From Paramyrothecium sp. XJ0827 (taxonomy: Eukaryota > Ascomycota > Sordariomycetes > Hypocreales > Stachybotryaceae), in NCBI GenBank assembly GCA_020881915.1, contig JAJFPB010000006.1, positions 806,001 through 870,000 of the forward strand: 64,000 nt of DNA, in the 5' to 3' direction. Below are positions 11,474-22,029 of this stretch, in pieces. Every line of letters begins with the position of its first letter. The stretch's first letter is position 1. The translations under genes were made by a program, and so were the position numbers. Under the pieces are notes generated by a model. It searched no databases and was not told the DNA's origin. It worked only from the letters and a program-made list of their open reading frames with translations.

Positions 11474-12825
11474 CTAAGGCTTTCCATAGGAGTGTGTACC
11501 AGGTCTATGTGAAGAAGGAGCACTCATCTTCCTGTTGCGACCCAAGTCAAGGGTGCGTTTGAAGACTCTCTCTCGGGGCTCGACAGATTGTGTCCCGATC
11601 TCTGCACAAAGTCAGATTGACAACTCAGACGGGGAAATAAAACACGGTTAGAAGTGCATACGTACGATAATGTGTCACGATTCGTCCATCAAATAATTTC
11701 ACTTGTTCTTCCTCCCCAATGGCGACGAACTCAGCGTCTGTGACGTTGGCTGCTTGGAGGTCTAGCCATACCATATTTGTTTCTTGGTCCAGTCCATGTT
11801 GGATTTGCCCGCCCAACGCAATCCACCTATCTTCGAGCCTCTTAGCAATGGCGCTGGAGCGTGGAATGAGGTCCCCGGATAGGAAAACCGAGTCCACTGC
11901 GACGCGGGCGGGTGAAGACATCACCCCGATTTGTCGCATTCCACCGCCTAGAGCTTTTCGAAAGTGTCGAGCACGCGCGATAACTTCGGGGGATTGGGAG
12001 AGTAATATGGAACCGCCTGGAGCACCTAGGGACTTGGAAACGCACAAGGTGACGGTGTCCAGCAATGCGCAGTACTCCTTCAGCAGTCGCGTCGCTGTCT
12101 TGGCTGCTTCCTCGGGCGACGAGGTCTCGCTCTCAGGGAGGGGAGGGTAACAGGCATTCCAAAGCCTGGCGCCATCCATGTGCAGCAAAATGCCTTTGGC
12201 CTTCGCATATTCAGATATTCTCTTCAGCTCGTCCAGGGGCATAATTTTCCCTCCCCAAGTGTTCTCCAGTGAGACCACTCGGGTAGGAGCGCCATGGGTG
12301 TCGCCGTCGTCTGGAACGACGTTGGAGGCGATCTCGTCTACGGTCAGGTAACTGTTGTTTTGAGGAATGACCGGTATGAGGTGGACTTGAGAGAACATGG
12401 AAGTCATGCCACACTCGTACTCAAAGATGTGGCTTCGGCGATCGCAGACGAGGCTGTATGGAGGCTGCTTGAGCAGACTACGGAAGGCGACCTGATTGCC
12501 CACTGTTCCTGAAAGCACGAATACGGCGTGAGGAACTCCTGTCAAGTCTGCCGTATAAGCCTCAAGATCATTCGTTGGGCCATCTTCCGCAAAGACATCA
12601 TCCCCAAGCGCTTGGGCGGATGTGAGTATGGAGCCGAGCATGGCTCCAGTCGGCATGGTGGTTGTGTCACCTGGGGCTCCTGTATTAGCCTTGTTCATGT
12701 AACAAAGACACGAGGGGTGACGCACTTCGGAAGTCATTGGCCGCGGAATTCGGTTGGGAATCGAAGCTCTGCTGCCACGCGTCGAGCGCGGCAGAAGCCT
12801 TTGTTCGCGATTGGCCCGTCGCCAT
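11474..12825 (-). CDS. Low-specificity L-threonine aldolase
   Basis: PLP-dependent enzyme that splits L-threonine or L-allo-threonine to glycine and acetaldehyde. Exons are 12825..12726, 12670..11666 and 11601..11474, giving 410 aa. The first splice is decisive: it builds the family signature DFRSDTTTMPT (residues 31-41), which no unspliced frame contains. GDDVFAEDGPT follows, then the HMDGARLWNA stretch that contacts the cofactor, and the Schiff-base lysine Lys246 in CVSKSLGAPGGS. The last exon restores the conserved VTHYQ. The start chosen at 12825 has a good context (GCCATGGCG); an in-frame ATG at 12888 would add 21 residues. It lies 301 bp downstream of a GMC oxidoreductase on the same strand; a shared pathway is not evident. 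Confidence 0.9.
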
Positions 12826-13126
12826 GGCTGGACGTGTCGTGAGAAGGCTGTCTTTCGGAGATACAAGGCAAGGCTCCGAGATATGCATGAGCCCGTCAGT
12901 GATTCACGCTTGCAACGTGCCACTTTATCCCCGCCCTCGATGAATGCGGAAGCAGAATTGAATGTAATTGAATGGATGGAAACAGTATGGCAACTAATAC
13001 CAAGCACTACGCGTTGCCCCTGTCGACCTGACTCAAAAACAGTTTCTGAGCTTCCAATCGTGAACTCTTGTAGACGTTGTACAATGATAAGCATTCTACT
13101 CGACCGATTCAAACGGCGTAAGATAA

Positions 13127-15069
13127 TTACACTAGCTCGTACGCCTCTTTGATTAAGGCAGAAGCTCTCTCAGCAAACGCATAAACAGTTGACTGCAGAT
13201 TGGCAGTGCTCGTAAGAGGGATCGCACTTGAGTCCACTACCCGCAACCCTTCTACTCCATGAACCCTCAACTTGCTATCAACGACACCTCCTTTGTGTTT
13301 CGGTAGCATGGCACATGTGCCTGCCAGGTGCCACATTGAGATTGCACTCGTGCGGAGAAATTTCTTTGCCCCTTCGACATCTTTGAAGTGGGAGGCGGGA
13401 TCACGTCGATGGAGCGGATGTTTGACCAACTTGCCTAATGGTGGAGAGGCCATGATTGTGTCAATGAACCGCATGTGTTGTGCCATTACCTCGATATCGA
13501 GGGGGTGGGAGAAATATCTGGGATCGATGATCGGAGGAGATGCGACGTCTGTCGACTGAATGTGAACACTACCTCGCGAAAGCGGTTGAGCGAGGAGAAG
13601 GCCTATGGAGAGAAACTTTCCATCCACTGTCCCTTGGGGCGAGTCAGAAACCGGATCTACTGGCAATATGTGCTGTGCCAGAATAGACAGATATGCCCCT
13701 GACGGTTCTCTCTCAAGTAGAGCCTTCTCGGCAATCTCGTAATATGCACGTGCACGAACTTGGCTTGGATCATCTCCAAGGGACGGACGATTGGTGACAA
13801 ACATATCTTTCAGTTCATCCTGCTCCTTCTCTGAAACACAGTCGAGGACAGGAAGGTAAGCGTACGTGTTCACGCCAACGGAGGTGAGCAAGCCAGTTCG
13901 CGTCGCTGCGTATTCCTGCATGGCCTGGCCAATGGCTTCTGGCTCTTGCCGGACAAGAGCGTCGAGCGTGTTGAGATCGTCTACCGCTTCATAGTCTATG
14001 CTAGCCAGCGGATGGTCCTGCAGATTCTCTACAACGCCTGGAACATGTTGCACAAGATCAATCCCGAGACGGCCGAGGAGGTCCGCGTCGCCAATTCCGG
14101 AGAGCTCCAGCAATTTGGGGGATTGAATCACGCCAGCAGCCAGGATGACTTCTTTGTTGCATAAGGTCTGTTCACTTTTCTTGTCATGGGTGTATTGCAC
14201 GCCAGTAGCACATGGGACACCTTCACGAGTCTCAAAGAGGATCTTCTCGACGAAAGCGCCCGTAAGGACGTGAAGGTTCTGACGATGCTTGACGGAGCCG
14301 AAGTATGCGGAGTATGAGTTGCTTCTCTCTTTGGTCTCTGGATGAATGGTTGACAAGCAGCTGAACCCACCGGTAGATGCCTCAAGGTAGGGGTTTTTAG
14401 TCATGTTTTGTCCCCGGGCCTTAAAGGTCTCTGCCCATGCCTTGCGAACAGGGTGGGACCAGTCACCGGAAAAGGATGCTTGAATGGGCCCTGTGGCTGG
14501 ACATTCATCTTTCCAGTGATTGATTCCCAACTGCTCCTTCTTAGACGCGTCGACTGATGGGAATGTGTACGTCTTGGCAAAGTATGGGCGAAGCGTAGCC
14601 CAATTCCACCCAGAATTTCCTAGTGTCTCCCATGAGTCTACAAGGCCCTTGGTGGGTGGCACAAAAACATGAGCGTTGATAGAGCTTGAACCACCGAGCG
14701 CCTTGCCCTGAGGCAGCCTGATGGATCTGTGATTGAGGTGGGGCTAGCAGTGTATCAGATTTGAGAGCTCGATGACGTGTCAGAGTGCACTACCTGTGGT
14801 TGGCTCTGAAAGTTGTAGTCAACCTCGGAGCCAAGCAAGATTGGATAGAACCCTGGCGTTTTGACCCTTGGGTCATCGCCATAGTCGGCTCCGGCTTCCA
14901 GCACAAGAACGGTTTGGCTGGGGTCTTCGGAGAGACGATTGGCGACGACTAATCCAGCTGTTCCTCCTCCAATGATGATGAAGTCGTAAATCGCTGAAGG
15001 CATGGCAATGCAATTCTCCTCTGAGATAGGGTATGGTTTATTGGTGGAAGATGAGGTATGGATGAGCAT
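13127..15069 (-). CDS. GMC-family FAD oxidoreductase
   Basis: Flavoprotein of the glucose-methanol-choline family (alcohol, aryl-alcohol or sugar oxidases and dehydrogenases; substrate not predictable). Exons are 15069..14794 and 14743..13127, 630 aa. The ADP-binding motif IIIGGGTAGLVVANRLSE lies near residue 30. GMC signature 1 (LGGSSSINAH) spans the region just after the 50-bp intron. Signature 2 (AAGVIQSPKLLELSG) is near residue 270. The catalytic His is in MWHLAGTCAM and the paired Asn in STANLQSTVYAFAE at the C-terminus. There is no clear signal peptide. A second in-frame ATG at 15003 lies nearer the FAD motif and is an equally good start. No truncation is seen. Confidence 0.9.
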
Positions 15070-15944
15070 GTAGGAATAGGATCAGTGGTAATTCTCCCAG
15101 ACTGTGGGTGCCCTTGGTGCCGTGCTATGAATAGGGTTGTGAATCAGCTACAGAATGACGACACCGGCGTCGATGCTTGAGCGAGTATGATGACTTTGCA
15201 CAGAACGCCGTCAGGGTCTCTCCGTTTGTCCGTGTGTTGTATGTTGTTGTTCGAGTTGAAGGTGAATTGTGGCTACAAGGTCTCCTTTAAAGCCGCCACG
15301 AAATCCTTTAAAAGCTGTCAACCTAGAAAGGTTACCACCAACAATGGCGAGGGCAATAATGTACAACCGTGCCGTGGCTCTTATCCTCTGGAATCGGGCT
15401 GACCAACAGCGCTCGAGAGGAAGCAGACTGCAAATTGGTGGATGGAGCCGAGTCGAAGTGGAGAAATACGCTTGGCGCGCAAAGCAGGAACTTTTTGCTG
15501 CATATCAGCACCAACAGAGTCTCATTGCAGGCTTGAATCCTGCACTTCTTTGCCCGATGGCGTACATTGTTCGGCGCACAAACATCACACAAGACCGCAC
15601 CAGCCAATCCCTGGAGCTGATGGCCCATACATCTGTCATATCATTGGCACTGTGGGCTGTATTGCCCAATGCATGTGCTTCGGAATATCCGCATGCTAAG
15701 CTGCAGCAGCCAGGCAATAACCCGACATGACAATCACTTGGCACATGCACTCCTTCCTGCATGTTTCAAATCTTGTTTTCGCCGAGGTTGAAAGGTTATA
15801 TGGCCAAGTCCTTATGCGATCAGTTTGTACTTTAAATTGGGATACTGACTTGTAAATTCGACTTCATTCAAGACCCAGGCACGGCAGACTTAATCGCTAA
15901 GATGAATCAAGAGCTAACAGTACGTTTCCAGTTTCAAAACAAGG
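15070..15944. other. Intergenic, no gene recognised
   Basis: Promoter of the GMC gene. One plus-strand frame of 128 codons (15344..15730) starts with ATG but matches no family I know, and I do not call it a gene. Confidence 0.4.
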
Positions 15945-17311
15945 CTAATATGTGACACCGAACAATGCTGTGGCATACCCCGTTGCCAGACACAAGACCA
16001 CTAATTGTCCTAGGACCAGTAGTCCACCTGAGGAGAGGAATGTTAGTGGACTTGTTTTCCGAGGTTACGAGGCTATCACTCACTGGATGGTACGTGGGCA
16101 GTTCCACCATTGGAAGGCGAATCGTCTGAACCCCCGCCAGGGCCACCAGGGCCGCCGCCGCCGCCGCCAGAACCAGAGTTCTCGTGGCCACCGTCCTCGT
16201 ATCTGAAGACAGCGGGACTAACACTCTCAGCGATGGTGGTGTTGATGCCATAGGCCAGCCAGCCGAAGAGGCCTTCGGCAACAGTGTCGCCAAGGAGAGT
16301 CCATTCGACAATTGGGTCAAAGTCCTGATTGGCCGCCCCAGCAAGGATGCCATCGTCCTCGTTCGTGGTAAGTTGCTGCTGGTTGGTGGAGTAAGGCGCT
16401 AGCTGCTCGACTTCGTTGATCAGGTCCTGATCAAAGTACGATTGGCCGATGTGGCTGCTGTAGACATCGTTTCCGAGGGTTTCGTTTGCGTAGAGGGTCG
16501 CGTTGGCGTGAGCCAGGAGGTGGATGTGGACGGTACGGCCTGTGTAATGACCTGGGAAGAAGGTTTCGAATTGAGCTACACCGTCGTCGTCCGTGGGTTG
16601 AATACCACGCCCGAATGTCTTGTCAATGTTTGTCTCGTCGCTGGTGTCACCGTTTCCGTTTGCAATAACACCGCCGTATATACCGGTGGAATTGCAGTGC
16701 CAAATCTCCAGGTAGAGATTCGGCACTGGCTCACAGGTATCGACGTCAATAATTTGATAATCCAAGAGAAGGTCAACACCTTCCTGGTCTTCCTTCAAAT
16801 TGCGCCGCACACTCTCGCCACCAACGTCTGCGAAAGGTGTCAGCAAGGGACCTACCGATCTAAAGGTCTCAGTCCTCACAGTAGGGCCCTAGCGTAACTT
16901 CAGGTGTAAGCACACAGGAGTTCTGCCCGGCAAAGAGCACCTCAGGGGCCGTGGCAGAAGTATAGCCAAGACTTGTTGTGTTATGGTCAGTGTTGAGGAC
17001 ATCATCAAGGTCACGCTTCTTGATGCCACCTATCGTAGAGACATCAGTCGAAAGCTCCCCGTCGCAGACAAATATTCTATACAAGGAGGCTTACGTTTCT
17101 GGCGCGCTTCAGTAATCGCAGCAGCACGTCGCTTGACATTACGCTCCGTGACGCCGCGAGCCGCGAGTTTGTCGGCGCAATGTGCCAAGGAGGATCGTTC
17201 AACCTTGGCAAGGAACGATTGTCTCTCCTCGAGTTCATCCGTGTGGTCTTCACCAGGATGCGCCGCCACTGATGCGGCCAGCGCCACCGCGAGAGAAGGA
17301 GCCAGGCGCAT
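15945..17311 (-). CDS. Secreted intradiol ring-cleavage dioxygenase with C-terminal hydrophobic tail
   Basis: Non-haem Fe(III) enzyme of the extracellular branch of the intradiol dioxygenases, acting on catechol-type aromatics. Exons are 17311..17095, 17029..16880, 16827..16084 and 16027..15945, 397 aa. A signal peptide (MRLAPSLAVALAASVAA) is followed by a Lys/Arg-rich pro-region. The catalytic domain starts at TLGPYYVGGE, rebuilt exactly by the second intron. It includes CEPVPNLYLEIWHCN and the ligand region GHYTGRTVHIH (Tyr217, His223, His225; Tyr123 is a further candidate). After about residue 325 comes a linker very rich in Gly, Pro and Ser. The last intron (56 bp, GTGAGT, CACTAAC, CTCAG) replaces an immediate stop by a hydrophobic end (LLVLGQLVVLCLATGYA). 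That end could be a GPI-attachment signal or membrane anchor. If the intron is retained the protein ends at 16076 without the tail. Confidence 0.9.
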
Positions 17312-20300
17312 GATTGGGGTTGTAGAGATGAAGCCGTAACGGGTGAGTTGCTGTCGCCTCCGACCGTTTTCCACTGATGCTGGGGCTGTCGCAAGGTGAC
17401 TCTTTATCCTTCGAGGGTCCCTGGCATGAACTTTTTGCTGTTGCTTTCAGCCTCGGCAGATGTCCCCACCAGTTTTCTTGCCGCGATGGCGGCTTGGCTA
17501 CGGCGAATCTCAGATCGTCAGCCAATAGGGAGGGCCTCCTTCAAGGTGGAAATCGCAATGTTATCAATTACTGGACTCGGATTCGCCGAAGTCGGGCGTG
17601 CGCCTTGACCGTTGTTCGGTAGTTGACCGATGTTTGCATGAACTTTACCCCATTCGAGAAGGGCTCATTATGGGAACTCCGTCCTGCACCTTGTAATATG
17701 CTTCATTTTACGTATGCTCTAGGGTCGAGGCTACTAAAATTAGTGGACGGTTGGCGGACGTTGTAGAGGATGGCGCAGTGCTTGGGCCGACGCGACAGCA
17801 AAGGTTTACGCACGCTGCGACGTACGTTGTCTGCCGTGATCAGGTGCCTGGTCCCTCATTGATGGTGCAACACTTGAATGCACGCGCTGAGGGGCTGCTC
17901 CCGAAAGTGGCTTGTCTACGTCAGCTCGTGCTTTATTATCGTGCTGGCGCTAACCGGACAGGACACAGCTTTAACATGGGACGCGCGGCAGCGACAAATG
18001 AAGCTGGCGCGGGAGAATAACCCTAGTGTGATTCAGTCAAGAACGCGGCTAGACACATGATTGACACAGGCCCGTGCTTCTCCACGGCCATGAGGCTGCT
18101 GAGGGCTTCTTTACCCAGCCTTTCAGTCAGACCTGACAACATCTAACCCAGCATCTGGTGATGGCAAGGAAACACCCTAGAGAACAACTGACGGGGGAAC
18201 AGAGTGTAGGCAGGCATACGTTCTTACAGACCAATGGTTGCGGCCAGAGGCAAATTGCTAGGCATGGCTTCCGTCAGTTTCGTCAGTCAGAATTGCTCGA
18301 TTGAAAGTGGTTGTGCATCCCGTAGGAGTGGTTCTTTGGCGGAGTTGCCGACAGTTTGACCTTGGCTTGGACCTTAGGACAACGAGAGGTGCATGTCCGT
18401 TCTGCTTATTATCCCTTGTCAATCATGCAAGGCTGCGACACCGAGAGATGCGCTCTCTGCCCTACCCTGAACATACCACGCGGGCTACGAATGGGGACTA
18501 TACCGATTGGGTTTCAAATCACAAGAGGCCTTTTTTGAGCTCTCCAGAGGCAGCATGCAATAGAAGATGTTGACGACGTGAGCTACACGTCCAGCGGCCT
18601 CCTCAGTATCACAGCTTTACACAATAACATTGCCGCCAAACCTTGAGTTGACCCTCAAAAGAATGGTCTTTCAGAGCTCCTGGCAGCTTGAGGCAACAGG
18701 TCTCACCGTGTCACAGCCGCCTATCTCATGTACTCTTATTGGCGCAATGGGCGGCGCAAGAGCGGAAACTGATGCAGGATTTCTTCAAGCAAACACTAGA
18801 AATGCCTTTCATGACTTTGTAGTGAGAATACCCGAGAACCCAGAAGACAATGTAGACATCAGGTCATTGCAGCTAGTACATTCAAGCAAGCAGCTCAGTT
18901 TTACGCCGTCTAGGTGGCTAGAGCTCATCAGATTCAATATTCAGGAGCCAGTCTTCTCATCAAACTTGTTGTCGTTCCTTTGGCACACCGCGGAAGTCGT
19001 CCCAGGCCATGCCTGCATCCATGGGCTTCTGTCTAATTCACTTAATCCCCCCAAGGATGTGGTAATGTTAAGGCTTCACTATGTTGTTACCATCGTGAAG
19101 CTGCTGGACGTCAAGGCACGACAAGGTCGTGGATCACATCGAGTCATGGCTTTCGGAGATAAGCCAAAGGTTGCCGATATTGGATTGGCTTGCAGATGCA
19201 AAACAGCACGATGCTACCTCGTTCATTGCCCGAGTAATGATACGTCACAGACAAGTTATGGAGTTCGAAGGGCTATGGCACCGATTTCACAGTCAGGCGA
19301 TGTGACAACGGCTTGCTCATGCATGCAACTCCCGAGCATCGCCAGTGTTCCCCTTCCGATACTCATTTCACCGATCAGCTGACGCAACCTCGCCTTTGAT
19401 TGCTTTTGGCAAGCGTTTTGGTGGAAATGAATGCCTTCCATGATACATGCCGTTGTCTGCTAAACCGAAGTTATGCAGTGTGCTTCGCGAATTTGCTGAC
19501 ATGGATAGGTTTGGCCACCTCAAGATCAAAAGCCCGGAGCCGGCTCGGCCAAAGCGTGTGCACTGAAGAGATTCTGGTTCGTCTAAGACAAAAGTCTCAG
19601 TTGATTCGCTAACGAGACGCATTTGGGGTCATAAGGCAATGTGATATTACGTGATAAGACTAGCCGCTTGAAAAACCTAGGTGGCTGAGACACAGGACTC
19701 CGCAAGCTGAAAGAGAGTAATCTGAGCGCGATCTGGGCCTTGCCATTCAACGACGCTAGTTCAACCAAAGTTATGCATATCGGGTTCAAGAATTGTCGTG
19801 GCTGAATACCTAAACCTGCACCGAACGAGATTATGCAATTGGTGCAGCCTATTCTCTTTATGCGGTGATATACCAATACTCGCAGGACCTGGATTGGAGA
19901 GGGTTTCTGTAACATCGAACTCATTGCCATGTTTTCCGGTCTATCTCAAAAGTGACCTCCTTAATGGACTATGTGAAAAGGGACTGGGTACGCATCATGG
20001 CATCAAACGACACGTCACAGCTGCCGGCATGGCTTTGCTAGCAGCCGCCGGAAAGACGTTCCTAGCGGGATATGCAAAAGGAAGAAGACATGACGGCCCG
20101 CAATTAGCGAAGTGAGGCTACGCTAACACCGCAGCTAGCTTTGTCTTTCGACCCGCCAATGTGTGGAAGATCGCCATTTCAGCCAGCCTCCACGACGGTT
20201 GCCGTAGCCTAATCGCGGTGCCAGCATCTGTCGTGTAATTCTAGGACCAGCAGCAACTCAACGGGAAGAGTACTCACCGGTTGTCCGTTTTGGCGAGAGT

Positions 20301-20453
20301 AGCATTTGGGGTGCTCAACGTATAATCCCAAGTATAAAGAGCACCCTTTTCCTACAAAGGGTATCTTTTTTTCTATTAACAAACCACCAACTAAGCATCC
20401 TCTCGGGTTTACACATTCTTCTCCCAACTTTCTATCCCATATATCCTTCCACA
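17312..20453. other. 3-kb intergenic region without a confident gene
   Basis: The longest frame is on the plus strand (18663..19382, 239 codons from ATG). It has no signal peptide, no domain I recognise and no splice partner. Other frames are under 120 codons. The right end is the promoter of the HsbA-like gene. Confidence 0.4.
20333..20340 (+). promoter_or_regulatory. TATA box of HsbA-like gene
   Basis: TATAAAGA lies 121 bp upstream of the start codon and is followed by a pyrimidine-rich tract, as in strongly expressed fungal genes for secreted proteins. Confidence 0.55.
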
Positions 20454-21169
20454 ATGCAGTTCTCCGCTCTCAAGCTCGCCGTTGCCGCACTGGCCGTCTG
20501 CAGTGATGCGGTTCTTGGTGCTCTTACACCAAAGCAGATGGTGGACAACATCCGAACGTTGACAGTGAAGTCCCAAGCCCTGCAAGCACCAGCTCAGAGC
20601 ATTACGATTATCAATGGTCCTTTGATCATTATCGGCCAGGGGCCCTTTCCAGTAAGCCATCAGACACAGCATCCTCCCTTCCTCACATGATGGAACGTGT
20701 AGCCGAATTGGAGCCAGCTGACCGGAAGCCCTAAAGCCAATCATTGCTGGTTTTGCTGAAATTGTTGCTATCACTACCACGGCCGTTGCGCAGATGCAGG
20801 ACAGCGCCCCGGTAACAGGCACTGCTGATTCCGATGCTATATTCAACGCCTTCCGCGAGTTTGTTCGGGTTCACCAAGTCCTTCTCAACATCCTCATCGG
20901 CAAGGCCGGTCTATTCACGACTGTTCCGGTCATTGGCCAACCCGTGGCAGCAGTGTTGCGCCAGCTGGAGGCGATTGTTGATGTGAGTGTTCTTTAGCGT
21001 GACTGGCCATACTTCGACAAGACAGTGACTGACTACTTCGTAGACTATTGCTTTGATGATTATCGACAACGTCCAGAGCAGATCTAAGCAGCTCACCGAC
21101 CAGGCTAACTCGCTTTCTGGAACTATTACCATTGCTATCAATGCGTATGACGGCCTCTCTCTTAGCTAG
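20454..21169 (+). CDS. HsbA-like hydrophobic surface-binding protein
   Basis: Small secreted helical protein of the HsbA family (Pfam PF12296; the Aspergillus oryzae prototype coats hydrophobic surfaces and recruits a polyesterase). Exons are 20454..20651, 20737..20982 and 21044..21169, 189 aa. A signal peptide (MQFSALKLAVAALAVCSDAV) precedes LTPKQMVDNIRTLTVKSQAL. The central motif IINGPLIIIGQGPFP leads across intron 1 into IIAGFAEIVAITTTAVAQM. The acceptor of intron 1 is CTAAAG with a CTGAC branch site; it is the only nearby AG that keeps the family frame. There is no cysteine in the mature part. Role in substrate attachment is inferred from the family. Confidence 0.85.
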
Positions 21170-22029
21170 ATTGAGAGTAGTCAGTCTTCAGAATGGCAGA
21201 CCAAGTGATGGAGGAGAGGGCTCTAGCGAAGTTTGCCGTCTTAGAGATTGGCTCTTGGTCAAATTTGGGGGATGAGGCTGAGGATGAGGATTAAGGAAAC
21301 CTCTAGTTTGATATTGGAATTTAGTACGGTTAGTTCCGGACATGTCTACTTCAGGTCTATCATCAATGACTACCGATAGTTGAATTTCTAGCATTGTTGG
21401 TCTCAAGCCTCTTCGTTAAAATGCGATTGGTGATACTCATAGACTCATTTACATTACATCCGCTCGACTCGAAGAAGTTCAGGTCTCTAGTTTTATTCTA
21501 TATTTGCCATTCCCGCTTTTCGCACTGCCACATTCAATGCCTAGGCCTATGCTTTGTCCCGGTCCATCTATGCCCCCTTGGATAAGTTCTACATATCCAG
21601 CCGTGGCACGCCAAGAGATAGAATCGGTTACACTATTGGGGGCGGGTCGATATAGGTGCCATTCAACGCCTCCGCGGTAAGTGTCGTCCTGCCAGGAATC
21701 CCCAAAGGACTGGCGCGGGAAAAACTAGCAATGTACAACAGAGAATTATGTAACTTCTGGGAGCTCAGCCGAGTGCCTGACGTGTGTCTGTTCTGCGAAC
21801 GCTGCGGGACATACGTGCATGGTAGCCTTCCGAAAGCTTATGGCCCAAGGGTAATCCTTGGCGAGTCAAAGCTCTCATTTCTCGTATCAGTTCAATTCTT
21901 GTCCCATCCATCTATAAAGAGCCATAACAAGTAGCACCTGGTCGGCTAAGAATGTGAGGGCGTGTGTTGATTCATTTTCAGTTAGACTCCTTTCAGACAG
22001 TGTGCTTGAGATAGTTTCTTTCATCAATC
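21170..22029. other. Intergenic, convergent 3' ends
   Basis: Lies between the 3' ends of the HsbA-like gene and the NLR gene. Only short frames lacking ATG starts; nothing recognised. Confidence 0.4.

Noticed and set aside
15344..15730. 128-codon plus-strand frame beginning with ATG
   Set aside because: No family resemblance; lies in the promoter of the GMC gene and is overlapped by comparable frames on the other strand.
16141..16170. GCC/GGC microsatellite as a stand-alone repeat
   Set aside because: It is simply the Gly-rich linker of the dioxygenase.
18663..19382. 239-codon plus-strand open frame
   Set aside because: No recognisable domain, no signal peptide, no splice partner and no biased composition; chance openness is likely enough.
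21656..21934. 92-codon frame downstream of the HsbA-like gene
   Set aside because: Starts with GTG, not ATG, and has no family resemblance.
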